A DNA stretch of 64,000 bases from Streptomyces sp. ST2-7A (GCF_021390475.1 NZ_JAJUWS010000017.1:47487-111486); one strand, 5' to 3'; numbered from the stretch's first letter, positions 39,241-47,970 are shown. A program made the numbers and translations. Notes: generated by a model from the letters alone, not told the origin.

Positions 39241-40911
39241 GTGGAGAATTTCGCGAAAACTTCCGACCGACCCGGCGGCACCGAGGAAAACGGTGCGGCC
39301 TGGGACACGGCGCCCTACCCCGTGGTGGTGGTGGACGCCGACGGCGCGGTGCGTCAGGCGAACCACGCGGCCGGCGTGCTGTTCCCCGACGCCCATCCGG
39401 GCGCCCGACTGACCGAGGTGGTGCCGCGGTGGCTCTCCGCCGCCCACCATCGGGGATTCCTTCCCCATCAGGTGGGGGACGGTGCCGGCGCACCGCCGCC
39501 CGCCGTCAGCGGCCCCGTGGGTGACCGCGTCTACGAGGCCCATCCCACCCGCCACGATGACGGCGGTGTCGTCTGGTGGTTCGTGGACGACACCGACCAC
39601 CGCCTGGCCACCGACGCCCTGCGGGTGGAACGCGAACGCACCGCCTTCCTGGCGGAGGCGTCCAACCTGCTGCTCTCCTCCCTCAACCTCGAGCGGTGCA
39701 TGGACGTCACCGCCCGCCTCGCGGCCCGGTACCTCGCCGACGCGGCCCTGGTGATCGTGCCCCGCTCCGGACGACGGCACCCCGTGACCGTCTGCGCCCA
39801 CGGCGGCGAGCCCCGTCGCGCCCGCCTCGCGGTGGATTCCTCCGAGGTGCCCGGCCTCACCGAGGCCCTGCAGGGTTTCCCGCCCGTGCCCTCCCGCTGG
39901 ATCGACCCCGCCTCCGCCCCCGACTGGGTGGTGCCCGAGGGGTTCGGCGAGGTCGGCTCCCTGGTGGTCACCCCGCTGCCGGGCCACGGCGTCCCGGCCG
40001 GGGCCCTGGTTCTGCTGCGCCGCGTGGGCCGGGCCTCCTTCAACGCCGACGAGGAGGTCTTCGCACGACTCTTCGCCGCCCGTGCCGGCGCCGCCATGTC
40101 CACCGCCCGGCTCTACGCCGAGCAGGCGTCGATAACGGAGATCCTCATGCGGGAGCTGCTGCCCCCGCCCCTGCACCACGTGGACGGGGTCGAGTTCGCG
40201 GGCGGCTACCGCCCCTCCGCCGACGAGGAACGCATCGGCGGCGACTTCTACGATGTCCACCCCGCCACGGCGGAGGGAGAGGAATCCCTCGCCGTCCTCG
40301 GCGACGTCTGCGGCAAGGGTCTCGAGGCCGCCGTCCTCACCGGAAAGATCCGCAACACCCTGCACGCCCTGTTGCCGATGGCCGATGACCACCAGCGGGT
40401 GCTCCGGCTGCTCAACGGCGCGCTCCTCGACTCCCGCCACACCCGCTTCGTCACCCTGGTGCTCGCCTCGGCCGTGCGCCGCGACGGCAACGTCCGCCTG
40501 CGCCTGACCAGCGCCGGCCATCCGCGGCCGCTGATCGTGCGCGCCGACGGCCGCATCGAGGAGGCCGACACCAAAGGCATGCTGGTCGGCGCCCTACCCC
40601 GGATCGAGGCCCACACCCACACCACGGAACTCGCCCCCGGTGAGAGCTGTCTGCTGTTCACCGACGGCATCACCGAGGCGCGGGGCGGGCCTCTGGGCGA
40701 CGAACTCTTCGGCGAGGAGCGCCTGCACGCCGCCCTCACGGAGTGCGCCGGAATACCCGCCGAGGCGATCGTGGAACGGGTGCGGATGCTCGTCTCCGAG
40801 TGGCTCGGCACCGGGCGGCACGACGACATGGCCGTCGTCGCCATCACGGCACCGCGTGGCGCGCATCTGAGTGCGGTGGGAGGTCACGGACGGGGCAGGT
40901 TCACCGCATGA
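39241..40911 (+). CDS. PAS-GAF-SpoIIE protein serine/threonine phosphatase
   Basis: A 556-residue signalling phosphatase of the PP2C/SpoIIE class. Order: PAS-like sensor (about 20-125, starting YPVVVVDADGAVRQANHAAG), coiled linker, GAF domain (about 150-290) and PP2C catalytic domain (about 310-540). The manganese-binding and catalytic signatures are all present: RIGGDFYDV, LGDVCGKGLEAAVLTG, LLFTDGITEARGG and GRHDDMAVVAI. Such enzymes dephosphorylate STAS-domain anti-anti-sigma factors, and a STAS-like gene lies two genes downstream. The start is a GTG without a clear Shine-Dalgarno. The stop overlaps the next start (ATGA), so the three genes are one coupled operon. The signal sensed by PAS/GAF is unknown. 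Confidence 0.9.
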   Translation: MENFAKTSDRPGGTEENGAAWDTAPYPVVVVDADGAVRQANHAAGVLFPDAHPGARLTEVVPRWLSAAHHRGFLPHQVGDGAGAPPPAVSGPVGDRVYEAHPTRHDDGGVVWWFVDDTDHRLATDALRVERERTAFLAEASNLLLSSLNLERCMDVTARLAARYLADAALVIVPRSGRRHPVTVCAHGGEPRRARLAVDSSEVPGLTEALQGFPPVPSRWIDPASAPDWVVPEGFGEVGSLVVTPLPGHGVPAGALVLLRRVGRASFNADEEVFARLFAARAGAAMSTARLYAEQASITEILMRELLPPPLHHVDGVEFAGGYRPSADEERIGGDFYDVHPATAEGEESLAVLGDVCGKGLEAAVLTGKIRNTLHALLPMADDHQRVLRLLNGALLDSRHTRFVTLVLASAVRRDGNVRLRLTSAGHPRPLIVRADGRIEEADTKGMLVGALPRIEAHTHTTELAPGESCLLFTDGITEARGGPLGDELFGEERLHAALTECAGIPAEAIVERVRMLVSEWLGTGRHDDMAVVAITAPRGAHLSAVGGHGRGRFTA

Positions 40912-42017
40912 CCTCCGAGACCCGTACCCGGGCCCCCCTCGACGCGGGAACCGGGCCGGCCGAGTGGGCCGACCGTCTCTGGGAGGCCGTGTGGCACGGG
41001 GACGAGCGGCGCGCCGGTGACGCCACCCTGGCCGCGCTCGACGCCGGAGTGGGACCCGAGACGCTGTTCCTCGACGTCGTCGGCGCCGTCCAGCGGAAGG
41101 TCGGCGAGGAGTGGGCCGCCAACCGGATGAGCGTGGCCCGGGAACACGCCGCCACCGCCATCAACGAGCGCGTCATCACGGCACTGGCCCGCCACCCGGC
41201 GGTGCACCGCGAACCCACCCGGGGTCGGATCACCATCGCCTGCGTGGACGGTGGGTGGCACGCCCTGCCCGGCCGCCTGCTGGGTGAGGTCCTCAAGCTG
41301 CGCGGCTGGCGGGTGGACCACCTCGGGGCCCGGGTGCCCACCGCCCACCTCATAAGCCGGCTCCACCTCACCGGGCCGGAGGTGGTGGCGCTCTCCGGCT
41401 CCATCGCCACCCGCCTGCCCACCGCCCACGCCACCATCACGGCCTGCCGGGCCGCCGGCGTGCCGGTACTGGTCGGCGGCGCCGCGTTCGGTCCCGACGG
41501 CCGTTACGCCAGGATGTTCGGTGCGGACATGTGGGCCCCCGACGCCCGCATCGCCGCCGACCGCCTGGACGCGGGCCTCCCGCCACACCCCGCACCGCCG
41601 CACCAGGCGGTGGACGACCTGCCGCACCTCACCGACCAGGAGTACACCCTGGTCACCCGCTCCGCCTCCCGACTGGTGCGCGAGATCCTCACCGGCCTGG
41701 AGGAGCGCTTCCCGCCGATGCGGGAGTACTCCCGTGCCCGGCACCGGCGCACCGCCGAGGACATCGCGCACATCATCGACTTCCTCGCCGTCGCCCTCTA
41801 CACCGACGACGACGACCTGTTCACCGGCTTCATCCACCGGACGGCCGGCGTCCCGGCCACCCGCGGGGTACCCGCGCACTCCCTGCCACCGGTGATGGAC
41901 CTGCTGACCCACCGTCTCAAGGACCTGCCGCGGGCCGTCCGTCTGCTCGACCGGGGACGTCATACGCTGCTGGACCACCCGGCCGTCTCCGTCCTCGACC
42001 CGGAGATCCCCGCATGA
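40908..42017 (+). CDS. Cobalamin (B12)-binding-domain sensor protein
   Basis: A 369-residue soluble protein. Residues 15-95 form the helical cap that precedes B12-binding domains (VGAVQRKVGEEWAANRMSVA, then REHAATAINERV). The Rossmann-like B12-binding domain follows at about 100-220: ITIACVDGGWHALPGRLLGE, then GWRVDHLGARVPTAHLISRL, the Ser loop VVALSGSIATRLP and the Gly-rich VPVLVGGAAFG. The histidine in GGWHALPG stands where the classic DxHxxG loop puts the cobalt ligand, but the motif is altered, so base-off binding is not certain. A C-terminal helical domain of about 130 residues is not recognised. The position between a SpoIIE phosphatase and a STAS protein suggests a B12-dependent light or redox input; that is inference. 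Confidence 0.8.
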   Translation: MTSETRTRAPLDAGTGPAEWADRLWEAVWHGDERRAGDATLAALDAGVGPETLFLDVVGAVQRKVGEEWAANRMSVAREHAATAINERVITALARHPAVHREPTRGRITIACVDGGWHALPGRLLGEVLKLRGWRVDHLGARVPTAHLISRLHLTGPEVVALSGSIATRLPTAHATITACRAAGVPVLVGGAAFGPDGRYARMFGADMWAPDARIAADRLDAGLPPHPAPPHQAVDDLPHLTDQEYTLVTRSASRLVREILTGLEERFPPMREYSRARHRRTAEDIAHIIDFLAVALYTDDDDLFTGFIHRTAGVPATRGVPAHSLPPVMDLLTHRLKDLPRAVRLLDRGRHTLLDHPAVSVLDPEIPA

Positions 42018-42505
42018 CCACGTTCCCGCCGCGGAACCTCCTCCTCATCCGGGCCGTGAGGAAGCCGCACGCCCGCCACGTCGCGATCTCCGGTGACCTC
42101 GACTACGACACCTCCGAGGACTTTCCGGAGACCGTGATCGGGGAGATGGGCGCGTGCCCCGAACCGCGCGAACTCCACCTGGACCGCGCCGAGCCGGGTG
42201 TCTGCGACTCCATGGTCCCGTCCATCCTGCTCATGCTCCACCGCCGGGTGGTGTCGGCGGGGATCACGCCGCACCCGGACAACCGTCAGCCGGCTCCGAA
42301 CCGGCTGCTCGGGATCACCGGCACCTTCCGACACTTCATCGACGCCTCGAAGGGTGGGGTCCCGGCGGTCCGGGAGACCGGCGTCGTCCATCCCGCCCAC
42401 CCCCGCGACGAGGACCGGGCCGGGCCGGAGCCCCGGGCCTCCGGTCGCGGGGGCGTCGGGAGAGCCCGACCCCGCGGAGGAAGGCGGTCCAGGCCGGTGC
42501 GCTGA
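42014..42505 (+). CDS. Divergent STAS-domain (anti-anti-sigma-like) protein
   Basis: A 163-residue protein. Residues 12-115 follow the STAS fold: RHVAISGDLDYDTSEDFPET, the strand-loop ELHLDRAEPGVCDSMVPSIL, then LLMLHRRVVSAGI and the final helix LLGITGTFRHFI. In anti-sigma-factor antagonists the loop reads CDSSGL and the second serine is phosphorylated. Here it is CDSMVP: the second Ser is Met and the Gly is lost. It may therefore be non-phosphorylatable and constitutively able to bind, or use the remaining Ser. The last 45 residues are Arg/Gly-rich and probably disordered. The ATGA overlap with the B12 gene indicates coupled translation. It is the likely target of the operon's phosphatase. 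Confidence 0.75.
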   Translation: MTTFPPRNLLLIRAVRKPHARHVAISGDLDYDTSEDFPETVIGEMGACPEPRELHLDRAEPGVCDSMVPSILLMLHRRVVSAGITPHPDNRQPAPNRLLGITGTFRHFIDASKGGVPAVRETGVVHPAHPRDEDRAGPEPRASGRGGVGRARPRGGRRSRPVR

Positions 42506-42592
42506 CGGGGCCGGCCCGGAAGCGGGCACCCGACCGGGGGCGGGTCGGGGATCGGAGCACCGGCCGGGCCGCGGGTCGGGGGAGGAGCGGGC

Positions 42593-42946
42593 GTGATCGG
42601 CCCGGTGCCGCTTTCCGATCTCCCGGTCGGGCGCGCCGCCGTCGGGGGCGGCGGAGTCACGCCCGGGCCCGCCGTCCCCGGCGCGTCACGGTTCCCGCGG
42701 GCGCGTCCGGCGGAGCGCGGCGGCGCCCGGACGATCGGGAGGCGCTGGTTGTCCTGTCGGCGGCCCGATGTGCCGGTGGTGTGGGTCGGGACGATCCGCA
42801 CCCCTGCCGGGGTCGTCCACCTCCACGGTTGTGCCGAGTGCCCGGTGGAGTCGGACGCGATGATCCGGACGGCGTCCGGTGTCGAAGCGGGCGAGGGGGC
42901 GGGGGAGACACCCACCGGGCCGGGGAAGGGTGTCGGCACCCCGTGA
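42593..42946 (+). CDS. Small hypothetical protein, doubtful
   Basis: A 117-codon frame whose GTG start has an excellent GGGGGAGGAGCGGGC upstream. The N-terminal 45 residues and the last 20 are low-complexity. The middle, SCRRPDVPVVWVGTIRTPAG then VVHLHGCAECPVESDAMIR, looks more like real protein and has three cysteines that might bind metal. No family was recognised. It could equally be a decayed gene or a chance frame. It lies between the STAS and sodC genes on the same strand. Confidence 0.35.
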   Translation: MIGPVPLSDLPVGRAAVGGGGVTPGPAVPGASRFPRARPAERGGARTIGRRWLSCRRPDVPVVWVGTIRTPAGVVHLHGCAECPVESDAMIRTASGVEAGEGAGETPTGPGKGVGTP

Positions 42947-43190
42947 CCGAGTTCCGGCGGGGGAAGACGCACCGTGCCGCCTGCGGTCGTCAGGTGTACC
43001 CATGAGGGCGAGTCACCGAACGTGCTTGCGGGAGTTCGAAAGTGGGGCCGGGGTAACCGGACGGTCGTTCGCGGCTCACCCGAACGCCCCGTCCGTCATG
43101 CGCGTTCCGCCCCCTCCCGGTGCGGTATCGATGGGGGTCGCCCGGACACCGTCCGAGCGGCCCCCACCCCCACGCCAGGGAGAACCCCAG

Positions 43191-43811
43191 ATGACACCAG
43201 CCACCCGGGTCCGCCACGCGAGCGCGATCGCGGCCGTCGTCCTCCTCGGAGCGACGGCCTGCGCGGCCGACACCTCCACCGAACCCGCCGCCGCCCCGGC
43301 CGTGGAGCAGGACGACGCGTCGGACGATCTGATCGGCGAACTGATCAACACCGAGGGGCAGTCGGTCGGTACCCTCTCGCTGAGCGAGGACAACGGCTCG
43401 GTCCGGGGCGAGGTGTCGCTGACCGACCTGACCGTGGACCCCGGTTTCCACGGTTTCCATCTGCACGAGACGGCCGTGTGCGAGGCCGACGCCCCCGACG
43501 GGCCGTTCACCACCGCCGGCGGGCACTGGAACTTCACCGACGCCGAGCACCCCGGGCATGTCGGGGACATGCCGGCCCTGCTCGTCATCGAGAACGGCAC
43601 GGCGGAGGCCATGTTCGTCACGGATCGCTTCACCCTCGACGACTTCCCGGACGAGGGGGTGGCGGTGATCCTGCACGAGGACCGCGACAACTTCGCCCAC
43701 ATCCCGGACCGTTACCAGTCGGAGGACGCCGACGAGCCCGGCCCGGACGAGACCACCCTCGCCACCGGTGACGCCGGCGACCGCTACGCCTGCGCCACCC
43801 TCACCCCCTGA
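43191..43811 (+). CDS. sodC: Cu/Zn superoxide dismutase lipoprotein
   Basis: Converts superoxide to hydrogen peroxide and oxygen at the cell surface. The 206-residue precursor has a signal peptide ending in the lipobox LLGATAC (Cys24), then an acidic linker and the SodC domain. Metal ligands are visible: HGFHLHE (two copper His), GGHWNF (bridging His), EHPGHVGD (two zinc His and the Asp) and AVILHEDRDNF (last copper His). RYACATL supplies the active-site Arg and the disulfide Cys whose partner is in AVCEADAPDG. The ATG at 43191 has AGGGAGAACCCC upstream. The 3' end overlaps the convergent membrane-protein gene by 11 bp. Confidence 0.93.
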   Translation: MTPATRVRHASAIAAVVLLGATACAADTSTEPAAAPAVEQDDASDDLIGELINTEGQSVGTLSLSEDNGSVRGEVSLTDLTVDPGFHGFHLHETAVCEADAPDGPFTTAGGHWNFTDAEHPGHVGDMPALLVIENGTAEAMFVTDRFTLDDFPDEGVAVILHEDRDNFAHIPDRYQSEDADEPGPDETTLATGDAGDRYACATLTP

Positions 43812-44289
43812 GTCCGCGCGACCGACCCCGGCGCCGGCGGTCCCCGCCGGGGTCGGGGTCGGGGTCGGTCGGTGTTCCGGGCCGGCGGAGGGGCGGGAGC
43901 CCCGGGTCCCATGGAGGGCGGGGTGTCCTCCTCCGGTGATCGGGCCTCGTGAGGATCGAGCCGACCACGGTCGCCACGGTGCAGAGCGCGAACAGGATGA
44001 TGGCCGAATTGAGCCACAGTGGTGTCAGGTTGGGGCCGCCGTCGCAGGTGGCGATCACGGGGAAGGCCAGTTCCACCTCGGGCACCCCGCCGCCGGGTCC
44101 GGGGCACCTCGTCCACTCGAACGGCAACGCGTGCATCCACAGGGTGAAGGTGCCGAACAGGGCGATCGAGCGAAGATGCCGCCAGAACCGGCGCTGTCGC
44201 CACTCTTCCGTCCACCACAGCCGCAGGACGACCGTCAGGCTCCACAGGAGCGAAACACCCCAGATGGCCCACGCGAAGAACCACAACAT
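43801..44289 (-). CDS. Hypothetical membrane protein
   Basis: A 162-residue protein with three likely transmembrane helices: residues 1-22 (MLWFFAWAIWGVSLLWSLTV), about 40-58 (IALFGTFTLWMHALPFEW) and about 83-105 (LWLNSAIILFALCTVATVVG). Two cysteines (RCPG and ATCDGG) lie in the loop between helices 2 and 3 and might pair outside the membrane. The C-terminal 50 residues are Arg/Pro-rich and cytoplasmic. The ATG at 44289 follows GGGGGAGG, a strong ribosome-binding site. The family was not recognised. Its end overlaps that of sodC tail to tail, and the sodC terminator lies inside its 3' coding part. Confidence 0.6.
   Translation of the reverse strand: MLWFFAWAIWGVSLLWSLTVVLRLWWTEEWRQRRFWRHLRSIALFGTFTLWMHALPFEWTRCPGPGGGVPEVELAFPVIATCDGGPNLTPLWLNSAIILFALCTVATVVGSILTRPDHRRRTPRPPWDPGLPPLRRPGTPTDPDPDPGGDRRRRGRSRGLRG
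43822..43856. terminator. Hairpin after sodC
   Basis: A perfect 12-bp stem (43822-43833 and 43845-43856) with an 11-nt loop starts 10 bp after the sodC stop, within the C-terminal codons of the convergent gene. Confidence 0.65.
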
Positions 44290-45174
44290 CTCCGACGCCT
44301 CCCCCGTGACCGGTCGGCCCCCGGGTGGACCGGCCCTGTCGCCGAACCCCGAAGCCCGGCTCCCACAGCGTTGTTCCCCGATGATCCCGGCGGTGAAGCG
44401 ACGGTTTCCGGCCCCGTGATCCCGTCCCCGCCCCCGGCGGGCGCCGCCGGCGGGGGGAGATGACCGGGAGCCCGGCCGCGTGTCACACCGGAGCCGGCCC
44501 GCCGGGGCGGTCTCCCGATCCGTCGACCGCGAGGTGGTTCGGCGCCGTCTCCGGAATGGTTCGGAAGTCCTCACCGGAGCGTCGGACAGGGAGCCCATCC
44601 GCCCCATCGGGCCACCGTGACGCGGTCCTCGGCCCGACCGATGTCGTACAGCGGGATGGAGGTGCCGGCCTCCGACAGGGCGACGTGCGCGGCGTACACG
44701 CCGGAGGAGTCGCCGACCTGCGCGCGCCGTGGTCCTCCCGGTCGGCCACCGCGCCGGGGTTCCCTCGCAGCCGGTCGGCGACCGTGCCCGTCCCGTCGGC
44801 ATCAACGATGCCGGGCCTCTCGGCCCGTGGCGGTTCCGGCGCCGGCCCCGGCGGTCGGGTGACGGCCGATCGGGGTGCCCGGGGGCGGGCACGGGAAGGG
44901 TTCGGGGGCGGAAACCGGCCGGCCGTCGGCGCCTTCATGTCGTGAAGGAGAACTCATCGGAAACCCCCGGAAAACCGCCATCGGAGTCAACTCCCCGATC
45001 CACCGGGGGGTTGGTTCCGCCCGAGAAGGCGGTGATTCCGCCCCCGCCGACGGTGTCCGCTCTCCGGGGCGCGGCGTTCGTTCCTCGGGAACCGGGCCGA
45101 CACGCCGTCCCTCCGCCGGCCCAATCCTCCCGAAACTCTCGCGACACGCCCGGCCTCGCCGTTACCTTCGAATG
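44290..45174. other. Intergenic region with possible gene remnant
   Basis: Nearly 900 bp without an intact gene. The minus-strand stretch 44571-44801 shows traces of a protein in two frames (separate entry). Just before glgP, TACCTT at 45163-45168 sits 6 nt before the GTG at 45175 and is a likely -10 box for a leaderless transcript. Confidence 0.5.
44571..44801 (-). pseudogene. Possible small frameshifted gene (unidentified)
   Basis: On the minus strand a frame ending at the TGA 44571-44573 reads QVGDSSGVYAAHVALSEAGT, then SIPLYDIGRAEDRVTVARWG and GWAPCPTLR. This is balanced, non-repetitive protein-like sequence with no start codon nearby. Just upstream, in another frame, is ADRLRGNPGAVADREDHGAR. 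Joining the two by one frameshift near 44725 gives a continuous plausible protein of about 75 residues. No family was recognised. It could also be a chance frame in GC-rich DNA. Confidence 0.3.
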
Positions 45175-47769
45175 GTGAAGGCCATTCGTCGATTCTCCGT
45201 TCGTCCCGTCCTTCCGGAGTCCCTGCTCCCGCTCCAGGAACTGGCGCTGAACCTGCGCTGGTCCTGGCACCCCGAGACCCGAGAGCTGCTGCGCTCGGTC
45301 GATCCCGAGGGGTGGACCGCGGCCGGGGGCGATCCGGTGCGGATGCTCAGCACGGTCTCCGCGTCCCGGCTCGCCGAGCTGGCCGCCGACCGCGGGTTCC
45401 TCCGCCGCCTCGGCGTCGCCGCAGAGGAACTGCGCGACTACCTCACCGATGACCGCTGGTATCAGCAGGAGGGTGCGGAACTGCCGCGCTGTGTCGCGTA
45501 CTTCTCCCCGGAGTTCGGCATCACCGCCGCGCTGCCCCAATACTCCGGTGGTCTCGGCATCCTCGCCGGCGACCACCTCAAGGCCGCCAGCGACCTCGGT
45601 GTTCCGCTGATCGGTGTCGGCCTGCTCTACCGCCACGGCTACTTCCGCCAGACGCTCTCCGCCGACGGTTGGCAGCAGGAGCACTACCCGGTGCTCGACC
45701 CGCACGCCATGCCGCTGACCCTCCTCGCCGAGGAGGACGGCACCCCCGTGCGGGTGGCCCTGACCCTGCCCGGCGGACGCTCGCTGGGCGCCCAGATCTG
45801 GCAGGCCCGGGTGGGCCGGGTGCCGCTGCTGCTCCTGGACTCCTCGCTCGCCGAGAACGACCCCGCCGAACGGGATGTCACCGACCGCCTCTACGGTGGC
45901 GGCAGCGAGCACCGTCTGCTCCAGGAGATGCTCCTGGGCATCGGTGGCGTCCGGGCGCTGCGCGCCTACTGCCGGATCACCGGGCACGCCGAGCCCGAGG
46001 TCTTCCACATGAACGAGGGCCACGCCGGATTGCTGGGCGCCGAGCGCATCCGCGAACTGGGCGAGGAGCGGGGGCTGGACTTCGACGCCGCCCTGCGCGC
46101 CGTCCGCGCCGGCACCGTCTTCACCACCCACACCCCCGTCCCGGCGGGCATCGACCGCTTCCCCGAGGAACTGGTCGCCCGGCACTTCGGTCCGGACGCC
46201 GAGTTGGCCTCGCTGGACCGCGACCGGCTGCTGGAACTGGGTCGGGAACCGGAGGGCACCGCCGCGCCGGGCGGGCAGCCGCCGGCCGAGGGGCAGCCGC
46301 GCGCCTTCAACATGGCGGCCCTGGGCCTGCGCACCGCGCAGCGCTGCAACGGTGTCTCCACGCTGCACGGCTCGGTCAGCCGGGAGATGTTCTCCGGGCT
46401 GTGGCCGGGCTTCGACCCCTCCGAGGTGCCGATCGGCTCCATCACCAACGGCGTGCACGCCCCCACCTGGACCGACGACGCCATGCGCGACGTCCGGGCC
46501 GGCGACATGTCCGACACGGAGCTGTGGGAGCTGCGGCGCGAGATGCGCGAGCGGCTGATCCAGGAGGTGCGCGAGCGGCTGCGGGTCTCCTGGCGACAGC
46601 GCGGTGCCGCCCGCGCCGAGCTGGGCTGGATCGACGACGTCCTGGACCCGGACGTGCTCACCCTCGGTTTCGCCCGGCGGGTGCCCTCCTACAAGCGGCT
46701 GACGTTGATGCTCAACGACCGTGAGCGGATGAAGAGGCTGCTCACGCACGCCGAGCGGCCGGTGCAGATCATCGTCGCGGGCAAGGCGCACCCGGCCGAC
46801 GAGGGCGGCAAGCGGCTCATCCAGGAGTTGGTGAAGTTCGCCGACGACCCCAGGCTGCGCACCCGCATCGTCTTCCTGCCGGACTACGGCATGGCGATGG
46901 CCGGCTTCCTGTACTCCGGCTGCGACGTATGGCTCAACAACCCGATCCGCCCGCTGGAGGCGTGCGGCACCTCCGGGATGAAGGCGGCCCTCAACGGCTG
47001 CCTCAACCTCTCGGTGCGCGACGGCTGGTGGGACGAGTGGGCCGACCAGGACTTCGGTTGGGAGATCCCCACCGCCGACGGGATGGCCGCCGAGGACCCG
47101 CAGTGGCGGGACGCGGTGGAGGCCGCCGCACTGTACGGGTTGCTCGAGGAGCAGGTGGCGCCCTGCTTCTACGACCGGGCCGGCAACGGCGGACCGCCGC
47201 CCCGGTGGATGGAGATGGTCCGCGCGACCATCGACCGGCTGGGCCCCAAGGTCCTGGCCGAGCGCATGGTGCGCGAGTACGTCGGCGAGCTGTACTCCCC
47301 GGCGGCCCGCGCCCATCGGGAGCTGGACGCCGAGGCGGCCCGCGAGTTGGCGGCCTACGTCGATCGGGTGCGCCGGGAGTGGCCCGGCGTCTCGGTGGAC
47401 CACGTGGACTCCGGCGAGGAGCCCCCGGTCCTCGGCGGCATGGTGCCGCTGCGGGTGCGGGTGGCCCTCGGCGGACTGGACCCGGACGCCGTGCAGGTGC
47501 AGGCGGTGACCGGCCGGGTGGACGAGAACGACACCCTCGCCGACCCCCGGGTGGTCCCGCTCAAACCGCTGGGCGGTGCCGATCTGGAGGGCCGCTGGAC
47601 CTACGAGGGCGAGCTGACGCTGGACCGCTCGGGGCCCTTCGGCTACACCGTGCGGATCCTGCCGTCGCACCCGATGCTCGCCTCCCGGGCGGAGCTGGGG
47701 CTGGTGGCCCTGCCGAGCATGGATGTCGAGCAGGTGCCGGAGCACGAGGCGGGCGTACTGCTGCGCTGA
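45175..47769 (+). CDS. glgP: Alpha-glucan (glycogen) phosphorylase
   Basis: Releases glucose-1-phosphate from the non-reducing ends of alpha-glucan using phosphate and PLP. The 864-residue protein is the actinobacterial GT35 type with its own N-terminal domain (KAIRRFSVRPVLPESLLPLQ). Typical segments are YFSPEFGITAALPQYSGGLG, FHMNEGHAGLLGAERI, TVFTTHTPVPAGIDRFPEEL, GFARRVPSYKRLTLML and RPLEACGTSGMKAALNGCLN, where the lysine binds PLP. The tail after residue 720 is an extra beta domain. An ATG (45172) and a GTG (45175) are adjacent. With no Shine-Dalgarno and TACCTT 6 nt ahead of the GTG, the GTG as a leaderless start fits best and gives the usual family N-terminus. It catabolises the polymer built by GlgE/GlgB. 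Confidence 0.93.
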   Translation: MKAIRRFSVRPVLPESLLPLQELALNLRWSWHPETRELLRSVDPEGWTAAGGDPVRMLSTVSASRLAELAADRGFLRRLGVAAEELRDYLTDDRWYQQEGAELPRCVAYFSPEFGITAALPQYSGGLGILAGDHLKAASDLGVPLIGVGLLYRHGYFRQTLSADGWQQEHYPVLDPHAMPLTLLAEEDGTPVRVALTLPGGRSLGAQIWQARVGRVPLLLLDSSLAENDPAERDVTDRLYGGGSEHRLLQEMLLGIGGVRALRAYCRITGHAEPEVFHMNEGHAGLLGAERIRELGEERGLDFDAALRAVRAGTVFTTHTPVPAGIDRFPEELVARHFGPDAELASLDRDRLLELGREPEGTAAPGGQPPAEGQPRAFNMAALGLRTAQRCNGVSTLHGSVSREMFSGLWPGFDPSEVPIGSITNGVHAPTWTDDAMRDVRAGDMSDTELWELRREMRERLIQEVRERLRVSWRQRGAARAELGWIDDVLDPDVLTLGFARRVPSYKRLTLMLNDRERMKRLLTHAERPVQIIVAGKAHPADEGGKRLIQELVKFADDPRLRTRIVFLPDYGMAMAGFLYSGCDVWLNNPIRPLEACGTSGMKAALNGCLNLSVRDGWWDEWADQDFGWEIPTADGMAAEDPQWRDAVEAAALYGLLEEQVAPCFYDRAGNGGPPPRWMEMVRATIDRLGPKVLAERMVREYVGELYSPAARAHRELDAEAARELAAYVDRVRREWPGVSVDHVDSGEEPPVLGGMVPLRVRVALGGLDPDAVQVQAVTGRVDENDTLADPRVVPLKPLGGADLEGRWTYEGELTLDRSGPFGYTVRILPSHPMLASRAELGLVALPSMDVEQVPEHEAGVLLR

Positions 47770-47772
47770 GTC

Positions 47773-47886
47773 GGTGCCGGTGCCGGTGCCGGTGCCGGTG
47801 CGGGGCGGGCACGACGGCGACGCCGCGTCCGCCCCGCAGGGTCCGCCGTTCGTCCGGGTCGTCCGGGTCGTCCGGGTCGTCCGGGT
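47773..47886. repeat. Two short tandem arrays between convergent genes
   Basis: Four copies of GGTGCC (47773-47796, with a fifth imperfect) follow the glgP stop. Four exact copies of CGTCCGGGT (47851-47886) lie further on. No simple terminator stem was found between glgP and the ABC exporter genes. Confidence 0.85.
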
Positions 47887-47970
47887 CGCCGTGATGGTGA
47901 CGGCGCGACGGCCCCATCCGGGACACGGGACCAGGGACACGGGGACCCCGACACCCCGCGCGCGGCGGGA

